Shown: positions 22,591 to 35,625, counted from the stretch's first letter. The stretch: 64,000 nt of DNA from Sinotaia quadrata (GCA_028829895.1 CM054179.1:68402891-68466890), one strand, 5' to 3'. Numbers and translations are program-made. Notes: generated by a model not told the origin, from the letters alone.

Positions 22591-22889
22591 TAGTATGATA
22601 GTTAATATTTTTCTAAATTCATAATTTTTTAAAAGATTCAGTTTTTTAAAGTTATTGGAAGTGAAGAAATACATTATTTTCTCCATTTGTAGTATTTCGA
22701 TGGATTTCGTGTATTTAATGTGAAAACTAAAATCCTTATTATGCCATCTTTTTCTAGAATCAAATCCATTCACCACCATGAAAATGTTTTTTCTATGTAC
22801 CTTTTTCTTTTCAGTCTTCTGGTGTCTCGGTGTGATAAAATTTCACCATTTATTGATTTTTCTAATATTCATAACCTCATAATAATATT

Positions 22890-23060
22890 TGAATATATAC
22901 AATTAATTAAATCTGCAAGGTCATTAAACAGATCTTATATACGATTAATTTAATCTGCATGGTCATTAAACAGATCATAAAAACGATGAATCTGTATGAT
23001 CATTAAACAGATGTTATATACGATTAATTTAATCTGCATGGTCATTAGACAGATCTTATG
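22890..23060. repeat. ~41-bp repeat, 4 copies
   Basis: Core ggtcattaaacagatcttat followed by atacgattaatttaatctgc, with one shortened unit. Confidence 0.92.
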
Positions 23061-23261
23061 GCGAACAAGAATTATTTCACTCTGATATGAGTGAAGAATT
23101 TTTTTAAAATATGTTTTCCTTTTTTCAGTTTATTATTATATTATAGTTTTGTAAACATAGTTTTATTAAATATTATATGTAAATGAAAAAAACAACTTGA
23201 AGTATTTATTACAAGAGATAACTTTATAGTCTGAAAGTTTATTAAGTTTATTTAATTAAGT

Positions 23262-23430
23262 AAGTTAGAATTTAGAGTTGTAAATATATGATTTGTTTGT
23301 GACATACAAGAGTGTGAAGTTGTAAATATTTGATTTGTGACATACAAGAGTGTGAAGTTGTAAATATGACATGTTTGTGACATACAAGAGTGTGAAGTTG
23401 TAAACATTTGATTTGCTTGTGACATACAGA
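23262..23430. repeat. ~42-bp repeat, 4 copies
   Basis: Core gtgacatacaagagtgtgaa followed by gttgtaaatatttgatttgt. Confidence 0.95.
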
Positions 23431-23597
23431 TGTGCAGCAATCATAACTTTCTGTTATTAAATGATTACATTTTATTTAAGCACGATGCGTCCTTTGTCTT
23501 TATATTGAACTGTAGTTTATAAAACTAAGGGTGGGTAATTCATGAGTGTTACATTAACAACTGGCCTGTGTCTTTAGTGTACTTCCCTTAGATTTAT

Positions 23598-23682
23598 GAG
23601 ATAATCAGAAAGATAACTATATACGTTTAGACAAGTGAGATAATCAGAAAGATAGCTATATACGTTTAGATAAGTGAGATAG
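23598..23682. repeat. ~40-bp tandem duplication
   Basis: Two copies of gagataatcagaaagatagc followed by tatatacgtttagataagt, directly before the CA tract. Confidence 0.93.
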
Positions 23683-23689
<7 letters not shown>

Positions 23690-23760
<71 letters not shown>

Positions 23761-23812
23761 TCACACACACACACACTCACACACTCTCTCACACACACTC
23801 ACACACACACAG
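23690..23812. repeat. (CA)n microsatellite
   Basis: About 60 units, pure at first, then interrupted by CTCA variants. Confidence 0.98.
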
Positions 23813-25000
23813 TATAGTATGGTTATATAAAAATAAAAAATAATTGCGGAATTTCTGAGCATAATATTACTCTTTTCCGCTTTGTGTTCTGCATGGAATT
23901 GCATATCCGTAATTGTATCAACATCGCAAATAAAAACAACAAGATTATGATGACATTAATGATTTGTTGGTGCCATTTCTTGCTCATGTTTATCCACCTT
24001 CATTTTTATCCCTGTACTGTTCTCTCCTTTTGCTTCATGCGGAAATGTATTCATTAAAAACAAAAATGGAAAAATTGGATAGTAAAATGAGCTCCAGCGA
24101 TTTATGGTGTAACGGATCGAAAGAAAATCACCGCAAATCACAAATGATACAAAATGAGTGAAATGTGCAAAGAAACAAATAATGTGGACTAACAGAACAT
24201 GCAAAGAGGCAAATAATGAAGACTAACTTAATATGCAAAGAGGCAAAGATATTAAATTAATAAACAAATATACATATAATTTGTTACAATTTTGGACAAA
24301 TTTTAGCTCATAATGGAACAGATCCTACCCACTTTATGTGACATTCACTCTTTTGTTACTGGTTATGAATATTATTATTAATCATCAATAACTAATTAAT
24401 AGTGATGGAGAAATGTATGTTTATTAATAATTCTCCCATAAGACACCATTTGGCGGATTATAGGGGTGTAATAAAAGTTCTCTCCAATCCGCACTAATAA
24501 GACACTGTCACACAATACTTCCGTTTGTTCGGCCATCTCGGTAAAAAGACATATTTTATATTTATTTATGCAAAAGGTTTAATTGAATTTTTGTCAGAAT
24601 TATTTTGATAAAGTGTTTTCTGAGTGGTTTGAAATTGTGGGGTTTTTTTTGTTGTCTATTTAACTTCAGTAATTATTTTCTGAAATATTTTCTACTTTCT
24701 TATAAATTTTGATCATACAAACTTTTCATATTTGAAACACTATTTGTAACAAAATGATTGTCTCGCCATCTTTTTGTTTAATTATTGTTATTTAATAATT
24801 ATAACTTTTGATATGTATTTGTAAGCATTGATCATAATTTATTGTTATTAGTTCATAAGACAGAGTTCATTTAACGATGTGTTAACCTATCTGTCCTCCA
24901 TGTGTTCCCTGGAGGTGGGTGCGTGAATGTGTGAATGAGAAATATTGATCGTGCGGGCATGTACCGGCCCTCCGGCAGCTAATTACAATTGAGAGATTTT
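23813..25000. other. Mostly featureless; short family A tail
   Basis: At 24385-24500 a diverged minus-strand match to the family A 3' end is visible (ataactaattaatagtgatg, tagacaccatttggcgga-like sequence). The rest is AT-rich and shows no coding sequence. 24890-24990 is GC-richer but unrecognised. Confidence 0.4.
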
Positions 25001-25007
25001 CATCAGC

Positions 25008-25385
25008 GCTCTTCCAAGTTAAGTGTTAGACTTGGTCAGAGTGTTGTAACAGTAAGTGTTAGGTTTGGTCAGAGTTTTGTAACAGTAAGTGTTAGGCTTG
25101 GTCAGAGTTTTGTAACAGTAAGTGTTAGGCTTGGTCAGAGTGTTGTAACAGTAAGTGTTAGGCTTGGTCAGAGTTTTGTAACAGTAAGTGTTAGACTTGG
25201 TCAGAGTTTTGTAACAGTAAGTGTTAGGCTTGGTCAGAGTGTTGTAACAGTAAGTGTTAGGCTTGGTCAGAGTGTTGTAACAGTAAGTGTTAGGCTTGGT
25301 CAGAGTTTTGTAACAGTAAGTGTTAGACTTGGTCAGAGTTTTGTAACAGTAAGTGTTAGACTTGGTCAGAGTTTTGTAACAGTAT
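25008..25385. repeat. 33-bp minisatellite, ~11 copies
   Basis: Unit: aagtgttaggcttggtcaga, then gttttgtaacagt. Variable sites (ggc/gac, gtt/gtg) come in blocks. Both strands are open only because 33 is divisible by three. Confidence 0.97.
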
Positions 25386-26500
25386 GGAGCACTTCCGGGA
25401 ACTACCATTAGTAGGAATGAAGAAGTCACCTAGTTCTTTTTTTTATACCTTACCCAGAAACTGTCCAGCTTATGTCACACCAAGCCAACAAAGGGTGACG
25501 TCATGTTCATTTATGTCGCTATAGCCTGGAAATAATGATTGCATTGCTTTTCTTTTGTTTAATCCCTCGACAATACGAATTTAAATAGGGGTGTGTCCAA
25601 GCTCTTCTCGTTCGTCTGTCTGTCGCCCATTTTTTTTTTGCAATCTGCAACTATTGAAGTATAAGATTTCAGCGCGTATGGCTTCTGAGATGTATTTTCG
25701 ATGACATTGACGGACAACCTTTAACTGTACCGGCGGTCGTACACAACAGTTAATAGCTACGCAGACAGCACGACAAATAACCCCTAGCGCATAGTCTTCT
25801 CTTTGTCGTTCCCACGTGACGGGACCAGGACTTGTAAGGGATGGGTGGGGGTGGGTGTTCGTGAGCTAAAATTAAATAGATTTTGCCCGGCTTAATGGAA
25901 ATATACGTTCTCCTAGTGCAGGGTGGGAATTAGAGTGGGAGTCGTAATGTCAGATTTATTATTAAAATATGCTTACCTCTGATAAATAATAAAAGAAATA
26001 ACACAACCACCTCACTCTGTCTTACACACGCTTTATACAGCCTTGGCTGACAAAATAACATTAATTAAACATGTCAGCCATGGCTGTATAAAGTCCTTAA
26101 AGTGATTATAATTTCTAGCATTTACTCTGATTACTTTGCCTACATTTAGCAGACTGTTATAGAATCACTTAAATTAGTTAGTCTACTTATAGCAGACAAG
26201 CAGTATTTTGTAATCATTAATATTATTTTGTGTAAACAGAGCGGGCAAACAGTTATTGAATTATTTGTGAATATAGTACAGATGTATAATTTTGTGATTT
26301 CATTCTGTTTTGTATCTTATTAATTTTGTAGGACTAATTTGTTGGTAGTTAGCCACTTATTAAGACTTTATGAGGCAAGATGTGTGCACATCTTTCTTTA
26401 GGTAACACACAAAATCATTTTATAAGATAAATTGTGTTAAGTATTTATTTTTAATTATGTCAACGTGTCACGTTTTACTAAAAGAACCTGCAGCTACCAG
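25386..26500. other. Featureless stretch with one hairpin
   Basis: 25440-25960 is GC-richer than average but has no coding sequence I can support. The 26031-26093 inverted repeat is listed separately. Confidence 0.4.
26031..26093. other. 22-bp inverted repeat, 19-nt loop
   Basis: Arms ctttatacagccttggctga (26031-26052) and tgtcagccatggctgtataa (26072-26093) pair with a single mismatch around an AT-rich loop. No T-run or gene is adjacent. Confidence 0.9.
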
Positions 26501-26504
26501 AGAC

Positions 26505-26715
26505 AAACAAATGTAAAGTGAGACTATACGGGTAGGAGACTAACACGTGTAAAGAGACTGTACACGGGTAGGAGACAAACACATGTAAAGTGAGAATGTA
26601 CATGGATGGGAGACAAACACGTGTAAAGAGACTGTACACGGATAGGAGATAAACACATGTAAAGAGACTGTACACGGATAGGAGACAAACAAATGTAAAG
26701 TGAGACTGTACATGT
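26505..26715. repeat. ~40-bp repeat, 5-6 copies
   Basis: Core gagactgtacacggatagga followed by gacaaacacatgtaaa. Unit length varies because of a gtgaga insertion. Confidence 0.94.
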
Positions 26716-26899
26716 TTTTATGCTGAAGTAGGTCCACTCAAAAAATACCCAGAAGTACTTCCTACATGAGGACGCATAAGCTTCATTTCTAATCTTGCCC
26801 ACTCCAGGTTTATGACCACACACCGTCGTCACCAGAGGGTGCTATTAGTCTAGCTACCAATCTACTAATCTGAAAATGACATGTCAATCACCATTTTCA

Positions 26900-27015
26900 C
26901 TCAACAATGCCTAGAAAGGCGTCATCAGTGTACGACTACAGCTATTTGAAATCCTCCATGCCTACAAAGACTTCATCAGTGTAAGATTACAGGTATCTGA
27001 AATCCTCCATGCCAT
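26900..27015. repeat. ~60-bp tandem duplication
   Basis: Two copies with cgtcatcagtgta-like sequence, tacagntatttgaaatcctc and catgcc. Confidence 0.85.
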
Positions 27016-27289
27016 GAACGTTTTGCAAGTCTGGAATACTATTTGTACTTGACTGGAACGGATTCTGTGTAGACTGGCTCTCATTGCACCTGTACGCATT
27101 TACAAGCTAACGGCATTTTATATGACTCTAGCATTGACTGTAGTATATTTTTTGGCATACATTTAGTTTGTTTGGGTTGTCATAATTATAGCCCCATTGT
27201 TTATTTTTTTGTTTGTAAATTTCCAATGCAGCCAGTAATCTCTATCTATCCGTTGATTGTTAAAATATCGGTTTGTTCATTAGATTCTC

Positions 27290-27647
27290 TCCTCAATATA
27301 CTACCAATATGCTTACGCACTGGCATGAATAAATGTGATTAGGGGCGAGCCATGTTATCTCTCTATCCATACGTCTGTTGTGGGTCCAATTACACATGAA
27401 TAAATGTGATTAGGGACGAACCATGCTATCTCACTATTCATACGTCTGATGTGGGTCCAATTACACATGAATGAATGTGTATTATTCTTAGGGGCGAGAC
27501 ATTGTATCTATCTATTAATATATCTGGAGTGGGCCAATTATGCATGAATCAATATTAATAGGGGCGAGACATTTTATCTCTCTATTAATATATCTGGTGT
27601 GACCAATTATACGTGAATGATTATGGGTGAGCCAATGTTGTATGTCT
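27290..27647 (+). repeat. 80-90-bp tandem array, left half
   Basis: Four to five units with cores aggggcgagccatgttatct, ctattaatatatctggtgtg and gaccaattacacatgaatga. The same unit resumes at 31400, so the array is one locus split by the family A insertion. Confidence 0.85.
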
Positions 27648-30600
27648 CGGGCGGAGTAAATTTGCCTATCACTATTTCTAGACGTAAATGTTATATAAAT
27701 TGTTAATTTGTGGAAGTGACCCGACATTCGGCACTCCTTATGATGGTTGTTTTGTAAGTGTCAGAATCGAAGTAAACACTCGAGCTGAGAATATGCTAGA
27801 AATTGCTGATGCAATGCAAACCAATTCCAACTGGATGAGTAGCTTTTATTATCCAATGATTAAGATTTATGCGAACGAGACCAGCCAATGAGCGTAGATC
27901 AAAATGTTTACCGCCTACAGAATTCTATTGTCAAATCATTTATATTTGGTGTGGCAAGAAATCCGGTGATGAACGGCGGCCGTTAGCTTAATGGTGAGTT
28001 GACTAACTGATTGAGAGAGAATGGACTTAGAAATATTTCATGCATTTTGCTATTGATATACTTGTGCTTTACGTAGAAATGTGTTATGTGATGATGACAT
28101 TCTGACTACGTCTAAAGAAAGTCAACAAGCAGGGCCCCACAAAAATCAAGTTGAGCCTTGACAAGCTAAAAGACCCAGAGGTATTGGAAGCATTCCAAGC
28201 AAAGATAGGAGGAAAATTTGCACCACTGTTACTTCTTAGTGCAGAAAACACAGACACAGACACATTGATTGACATATTTAACACTGCAGTGATCCAAACA
28301 GCCAATGAGATCCTTGGCAAACTTAGACGAGCAAAGAAACCTAACATCCTTGATCTGTGTGACAAGCGTCGAGAGTTAGAGAAGAAGAAATCAGAAGTAG
28401 AAAGAGCTACTGCTAACAATGCAGGTAAATCAACCAGATTATCAAGAAAAGCATGAAAAAGGCAAAGAAGACACAGACTGAAGACCAGTGTAAAAATATA
28501 GAAAATAATCTAAAGAAAAATAATAATAGCAAAATCCATACCAACTGGTGAAAGACTTGACCAGTGTAAAACAAGGACGTTCCTCCACCGTTCAAGATAG
28601 TGGAGAGAATTGTCTTAGATCAAGACATTCATAAGAGCAGATATAATACTGCTCATACCTATATGCTACAGACCTACAGAGGATCCAGACATAGTCAACA
28701 CCCCACCAGTGTCCAACACTGACAACTACCCCATCCTTTGAGAAGAAATATCACTGCAGTGATATCATTTTTTGAAAAGAGTGGAAGGCAGCAGGAATAG
28801 ACAACATCCCTGCAGAACTAGTCCAAGAAGGAGGAGAAGCCATGATAAGTGCCCTACTAACAATTTGCAATACGATCTGGCAGACAGGGGAATGACCAAC
28901 ACCAGGGACTCAGTCACTCATAATAACTCTCCAGAAAAAAAGACAATTTGCACCAATGTCAGAACTAGTGTACGATACGTCTTGTATGCCACCCAAGAAA
29001 AGTCATGCTAAAGATCATATTAAACAGACTGAAGCCAAAGGCAGAGGAAATCATAGCTGAAGAACAGACAGGCTTCTGACCAGGGCGAATCACAATTGAA
29101 CATATTTTTTAATGAGCTCAAGTGATCTCCATCATGTCTTTGTAGATTTTAAGAAAGGCGTTTGACAGGGTTTGGCATGTAGCCCTTTTGGTCCACAATG
29201 AAACTGTACAACATCAATGTCAACCTGATCAAAGTCATAGAAAGCCTTTACAGCAAGGCCACTAGTGCAGTCTGCTTCGAAAGCCAATTAGAAGATTGAT
29301 TCAGGACAGCAGTGGGAGTCAGACAAGACTGCTTACTTTCGCCTATTCTCTTCAACATCTTCCTTGAAAGAATCATGACATATGTTCTGGACGACCATGA
29401 AGGAACTGTCATTATTGGAGGCAGAACAATAGCGAACTTACGATTTGCAGATGATATCGATGACCTTGCAGGAAATGAGGAGGAGCTAGCTCAGTTGGTG
29501 GAAAATTGGACAGGACACCTATTGCCTTTGGTATGAAAGTCAGTGCAGAGAAGACCAAATTGATGACCAACAACACCAGTGGCATTGGCAATGACATCAT
29601 GATTGGTGATCAGAAACTAGAAATAGTTAATAAATTCAAGTATTTGACAAACGAGGGATACAAAAATACAGAAATATTGTCCGGGATTGCTCTGAAACAG
29701 CAATGGCAAGGCTGAAGACAGTTTGGAAAGACAGAAACATCTCAGTCAGCTCAAAGATCAGACTGATGTGCTTCTTGGTTGTATCTGTGTTTTTATATGC
29801 CTGTGAGTCGAGGACTCTCACAGAAAATCTCGAAAGGAGGATATGAGCTGCTCAAATAATATGCTTTTGAAGGTTGCTTGGCATTTCATATAGAGGTCAT
29901 GTCACAAATGAGGAAATGGGAAACAGAATTATGCAAGCCATTGGGCCCTATGAAGAGCTAATGGACATTGTGAAAAAAAACGCAGAATGAAATGGTATTG
30001 GCATGTTGCAAGATCAAGAGGGCTTGCCAAGACAATCATGCAAAGTACTGTGCAAGGATGGCAAAGAAGAGGAAGACAGAGGAAAAGATGGGAGGACAAG
30101 ACTGAAACTGAGCGATACAATAAGATTATCAGAGAACAGAATGGAATGGAAGAAACTGGTTGTCAGGTCATCAGGGGGGCCCAATGGTTGACAAGACTAA
30201 TGGATAGATTGATAGATATATATTATTATGTTAGTAGACTATTATTTGTACAAATTGTGAACTATGATGCTTATATGTGGTATGCTAAACACTTGAAATT
30301 GTTTCTAGTGAACCCGCTTATATAACTATTATGCAGTATTTATTATGATATATGCATATATCAGGTTAATAAATACTGCTGCAAGAAACTGTAAGTTGAG
30401 AAGAATGGAATTAAATGGAATGAACTGGAAACTTAGCATTTGTTCCCTGATTATACTTTTACAGGCGAAAAGCAGTCTTTTCTTGTTTTATCAGAATCTC
30501 CTTGTTCACTTATTATATAGACTGCTACGACCATGGTAGATATGAGAAGTGTCTGCCACAGTGTGTAAGTGTAAGGAATGCACTGCATTCCACTGAAGTA

Positions 30601-31399
30601 TGGTGACAAGGTATGCTGACTACACAGAGTAATTTCTGGTTCAAAGAGATTAATGGAAATTGCTACAATTGTTGTTCTGCTTGAGGGATCTATTATGGCA
30701 GAGTGCCAGATTAGACTCAAGAGAATAGCAGCAGATCAGTGCTCTACAATGTGGGGAAGGAAACATATGGAATTGAAGTGACCAATAACTATGACTTTTT
30801 TTACAAAAGAGTGTGAAAGACTATTGAGACTATAGCCTAAACCAGGTTATACAGAAACTATTATAGTTTATCTCTAATAACTCCATTTCTGTTCTCTGAT
30901 CATAATTTGTACTCAATCCTGTGTGATGATATAATACTATATACATTTAAAATTATTTGAATTTATTTGGTTTTGTGTAAATATTAATGTTAAGTAATTT
31001 TTTAATTGTATTTGTTATATGCATATTTGATTGTTGATTCAATAACATTATTTTTCAATTTATTGACCTTATTATACATATTGATAACCTTATTTTAGAA
31101 AACATAGTGTGTGGATGGGGTCTCACTAAATATAGATTAAAGATGGATTTGTCTTCTCCTTTAGTAAGACGTTTTTCACCTACAGAAATACTGTGTGATG
31201 GTAAATGTTTGTCTTTAATGTTGTGGAAGAGATAAAACGTTTACAGGGCCCGCATATCTGCCAAGTGAGAGAGACGAATGGTGTCTGCTGTAGAATTACT
31301 AATAACATATATTAAGATTTTCATCACATGCAATTAGTTAAGGAAAATTAGTTAATTAATAATAATCTTAACCATTAACTAATGGCTTTGGCGTCACAC
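27648..31399 (+). mobile_element. Interspersed repeat family A, copy 4, with a nested LINE
   Basis: Family A sequence runs 27648-28089 (5' edge ggcggagtaaatttgcctat, then gagagagaatggacttagaa) and resumes at 30226-31399 (gtagactattatttg, ttcatctctaataactccat-like sequence, acgttttt, the aattagttaaggaaaattag tail and a final ggcgtcacac). The 2.1-kb gap is filled by a LINE. TGTCT occurs on both sides (27643-27647 and 31400-31404), a candidate 5-bp target duplication in the tandem array. Without the insert the element is about 1.6 kb. No ORF is convincing. Confidence 0.85.
28090..30225 (+). mobile_element. LINE reverse transcriptase relic nested in family A
   Basis: Translation in shifting frames follows a common animal LINE. 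Pre-RT region: EILGKLRRAKKPN, ~28320. Fingers: AGIDNIPAELVQEGGE-like, 28790-28840. Then ILNRLKPKAEEIIAEEQTGF (29015-29075) and FKKAFDRVWHV-like sequence (29150). VGVRQDCLLSPILFNIFLER is at 29310-29370. The catalytic block LRFADDIDDLAGNEEEL (29435-29490) keeps its FADD aspartates. Next comes FGMKVSAEKTKLMTNN (29525), and the C-terminal region with SRGLAKTIMQSTVQGWQRRG (30008-30070) ends in a GATA-like tail. The N-terminal endonuclease is missing (5' truncation). Many stops and frameshifts make it dead. Candidate target duplication: TTATGT at 28084-28089 and 30226-30231. Confidence 0.9.
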
Positions 31400-31660
31400 T
31401 GTCTATTGATATATCTTATGCATGACCAATTGAATATGAATGAATAAGCTTAGGGGCAAGCCAGTGTTTTCTGTAATCGATATATCTGTGCACGACCAAT
31501 TGCACATGAATGAATTTGCTTATGGGCGAGGCAATGTTATTTGTCTATCGATATATCTGGTGCACGACCAACTGCACATGAATGAGTGTGATTAGGGGCG
31601 AGGCAATGTTATCTGTCTAACGCTATATCTGGTGTCCGACCAATCACGTCCAAATGTAAA
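31400..31660 (+). repeat. 80-90-bp tandem array, right half
   Basis: Three units with cgatatatctggtgcacgac, caattgcacatgaatgaat and aggggcgaggcaatgttatc, continuing the array left of the family A insertion. Confidence 0.85.
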
Positions 31661-31964
31661 GTGGTTCTTATGCATGGTGTGAGAGGAATTGTAATACATT
31701 AAATCAATGTTCTATTGTAGAATCACCCCCCCCCCCGTCCAAGACTAACAGAGACATTCTGGCTTTAAATTGCGTGCACCATGCATGTGGTAGTTTTGTG
31801 AATAAAGAAAAGTAAGTTTCATTATTACAATCTTCAACCACCATTCCCATGAATAATTAATGTTTACCTTTATTGCAAGTTATGAGATTCACTATATAAG
31901 TAAACAATACAATTTTAAAATTCAATAACGGCACTTGCACACACATTCTCTCTCTGCCACACAT

Positions 31965-32031
31965 ACACACACACGCACACACACACACACACGCACACGC
32001 ACACACACACACACACACGCGCGCGCGCGCG
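31965..32031. repeat. (CA)n/(CG)n microsatellite
   Basis: CA units with CG interruptions, ending in a short pure CG run. Confidence 0.96.
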
Positions 32032-32580
32032 ACATACGTATACGCACACAGAGCATAGAGAGAAAGGAGAGAGGAGACAATAAAGAAATAGAAAGAGCAC
32101 TGAGAGTATTTATAACTAATTATTAATCTTGGCGTATTTATTCAAGACACTTTACATGATGAAAATGTTAATGACGATGTTATATGCTTGCATTGCCTAT
32201 GAAACAATTCCGCCCACACAAGACGAAAGATCCGAAATTTTGTAACTAGTTCTCTCCACACACGTACACATAAAGCATCCGAAATCAACAATCCGCACCA
32301 AATGAACAACAAACTATTTCCTGTCAGCACAAAACTACGGAGGCGACAAACGCAATGCATGCTATATCGACTTACAGATTTGACTGGTTTGCAGGAGAGC
32401 CGACTGAACACCCTCCTACGAAAGCGTGCGAGGTATGTGTTCACTGAACGAAGCAGCCTTGATGACGAAATGCGAAAAGCGCCAATGATTAGTTTCTGGA
32501 AATGAATCTGTCAGACAATGTTCCGTGTACCAGACCTCCTGATGCACAAAGATTGGGTTGCTGTTTGCCACTTAAGAGCT
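32032..32580. other. Unassigned stretch
   Basis: The plus strand is open for 67 codons at 32302-32505 (MNNKLFPVSTKLRRRQ), unrecognised. Splice sites and similar sequence elsewhere in the window are lacking, so I do not call a gene. Confidence 0.3.
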
Positions 32581-32594
32581 ATGAGATAGAGAAG

Positions 32595-32715
32595 CGCCCA
32601 ATGCAAACAATGTTTCAAACAGCAATGGAACGCAATTTAATGAGAACAATGTTCCAAACAGCAATGAAACGCAATTTAAATAAACAAAGTGTTATGAGAA
32701 CAATTTTCAATAAGG
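32595..32715. repeat. ~42-bp repeat, 3 copies
   Basis: Core acaatgtttcaaacagcaat followed by ggaacgcaatttaa; the last copy is partial. Confidence 0.85.
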
Positions 32716-32827
32716 ACATAAACAGAAGCTAAGATGGTTAGAAATCAGGACTAAAAAAGGATTGTGATTCTGGTGATAACCAACACTACACAGAGGATAA
32801 CATTAGTTAAAAGACTTCAGATGACAG

Positions 32828-33005
32828 TACAGATTAGTCACGAAACCTCAAAGTAGATAATGCTTTAGTACACACATTAGTCACGAAACATCAAACTAGA
32901 CTTAATGTCTTAGTACAAATTAGTCACGAAATCTCAAACTAGATGTAATGTCTTAGTACTAATTAGTCACGAAATCTCAAACTAGACGTAAACATATTAT
33001 GTGCA
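32828..33005. repeat. ~41-bp repeat, 4 copies
   Basis: Core attagtcacgaaatctcaaa followed by ctagatgtaatgtcttagta. Confidence 0.93.
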
Positions 33006-33539
33006 ATTTAGTCCAATAAGTAGGTAGTGCGGCTGGTCTGATGTCTGGACCTGGACATGAAATACACGAAATAAAAATTTATTTTAATCAGGGATATAAA
33101 TTAATAATATATTTGGGCATACAATCCTATATCTGTTCTGTAAAGTAAAGCACTTATATTTGAATGATTGCATGCAATAAGTCAGTCACGAAGAGGAAAC
33201 AAGGAATATTTGTAAAAGAAAAAAATATACAACCAAAGAACATTAACTCTGACTTCTCGGTGACAGGGACACGAAACGTTTGGGGCTGAATGGAAATATA
33301 AGCTTGCTTATTTGTTTGGAGTGCAAGATACTCTTGACAGCGCACGATTCAATGAGTTAGCGACTGGAAAATGTCAACAAAAAAAGCCAGTTACTATATT
33401 AGGAATTTTATTCGGCACTCAGACAGCTTACATTATTATATTTGTTATCATATAGCACAGTTCTATTCTTGTCAGGGATTGATTTTAATGTTCGTATATG
33501 GCTCACGTCTAGATTTGTAAGGGATTGACTATAATACCC

Positions 33540-33850
33540 AATACTTTGTCTTAACCAATTCTCGGACACACATAAATTATGTTTTACAGAGACCGATTTT
33601 CTGATATATAGATTATGTACTACAGTGACGAATTCTCTGATACATAAATTATGTACTTCAGTGACCAGTTCTCTGACACACATAAATTATGTATTGCAGT
33701 GATCAATTCTCTGACACACATAAATTAAGTATTATACTGACAAATTACCTGATTATACAAATTATGTATTACAGTGATCAATTCTATGACACACATAAAT
33801 TAAGTATTGCAATGATCATTTCTTTCTCTATCACACACAAATATAAGGTA
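33540..33850. repeat. ~38-bp repeat, ~8 copies
   Basis: Core ttctctgacacacataaatt followed by atgtattacagtgaccaa, degenerate at both ends. Confidence 0.92.
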
Positions 33851-34830
33851 TTGCATTGTATATTGAAAATGGTTATTAAAAAGTGAAAAGTCTATAATTG
33901 GTAAGTTCACTTTATCAGGTTGGAATACCACTGTCTCATTTCGTCGCTCACCCTATTGATATATATCCGGAACACAACCGCAAAGATTATTTATTTATTA
34001 ATTTAAGAATTATGAAAGAAAACTATGGCACATTCCTGTGCCCCCCAAAAATAATTTGCTATTGGTATGTAGTATGAATATTCGCAATCACCACAATAAT
34101 CTTTCTTTATCGAAACAAACGAAAAGTAATAATATTGTTTAGTAGTTTGTCAAAAAAAAAGAGAGAATTGTAATTAATTTTTTAGTTTCCATAGTAAAGC
34201 ATATATTTGTTAAAAAAAAGAGACGTCAAACAAAGAAAAATCGTTACTAGGTTACAAGGTCGTATTACAAAAAATCCTCGTACACAATGATTTTTAAAAC
34301 ACTCACACTTATTGCCAGACCTCTAGTAAATTGAATGCTTCCGCTAAAATGTGGCAAAATCCTAGAACAATTACACATTATATTTAAAATACTCCACGGA
34401 ACGGCATAATTGTATTTTTTTTCGTCTTTCATCGGCGTAGCATAGCATATAGTGTCTCATTCGGTGAGTGAGAGTTAAAACCAACAAAAATTTAAAGCAT
34501 GTAATATTGATGAGAAATCAAATGGACACAGAAACCCCCAAATTAAAAAAAATTGAAAGTTAATCGACGAAGAAAATCAAGCAGTAAATGCTTTCAGTTC
34601 ACAAGGTCAGCCCGAAATAAACAACAGATAAAATCTTTTAAACTGCTGAACACAAGATTTTAGATTTTCATATTTAAAAAAAGAAACGGATGGAAGAATT
34701 CCACGAGTTTAATGAATTAACTTTAAAATTACTTCCACGATGCTGCGAAATCCGCGTTGAATATTTTCTCAGTATCGTATGATTATAATTTATATTTTGT
34801 GAAATGCATGTGTATCCGCTCCAACACTAT
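33851..34830. other. No feature seen
   Basis: A-rich intergenic DNA, nothing recognised on either strand. Confidence 0.45.
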
Positions 34831-34831
34831 T

Positions 34832-35210
34832 AGATCACAGTACAAAGTACTGACACATCAAAAACTACAGTCTATCGACATTGAGTAACACTTAATAAGT
34901 CACAGTACAAAGTACTACACATCAAAAACCACAGTCTATCGACACTCAGTAACAATTAATAGGTCACAGTACAAAGTACTGACACATCAAAAACTACAGT
35001 CTATCGACACTGAGTAACACTTAATAAGTCACAGTACAAAGTACTACACATCAAAAACTACAGTCTATCGACAATAAGTAACACTTAATAGGTCACAGTA
35101 CAAAGTACTGACACATCAAAAACCACAGTCTATCGACACTAACAATTAATAGGTCACAGTAGAAAGTACTGACACATCGAAACCCACAGTCAATCGACAC
35201 TCAGCAAGAA
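34832..35210. repeat. ~62-bp repeat, 6 copies
   Basis: Core gtcacagtacaaagtactga, cacatcaaaaactacagtct and atcgacactgagtaacact. Alternate units carry or lack a GA, so two variants interleave. AGTACTTTGTACTGTGAC-like half-palindromes (tacaaagta) occur in every unit. Confidence 0.95.
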
Positions 35211-35324
35211 AGCAAGTCATAAGACACAATATATCCATCGTGCCAATAGAAGATCGAAACTTTCCTCGGGAGTAGTACACTCAAATATATACTGCAGACA
35301 GTACACATTTAAAATACATATTAT

Positions 35325-35625
35325 GGTATTTACACACTTAAAATGGACGTTATAGTAATGACACACTTAAAATGGACGTTATAGTAATGACACACTTAAA
35401 ATGGACGTTATAGTAATGACACACTTAAAATGGACGTTATAGTAATGACACACTTAAAATGGACGTATAGTAATGACACATTAAAATTAGACGTTTTTGC
35501 ATGGAGGCATTAAAAATGGACGTTATAGTATTGACACATTTAAAATTTTACTTTTTGGCATGGACAAATTGAAAATGGACGTTATAGTATGGACACATTA
35601 CAATTTACACATTATGGTAAGGAAG
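35325..35625. repeat. 29-bp repeat, ~9 copies
   Basis: Core cacacttaaaatggacgtta followed by tagtaatga; the first five are nearly identical and later ones decay. Confidence 0.95.

Noticed and set aside
25019..25429. 140- and 136-codon repetitive openings on both strands
   Set aside because: A 33-bp minisatellite; same reasoning.
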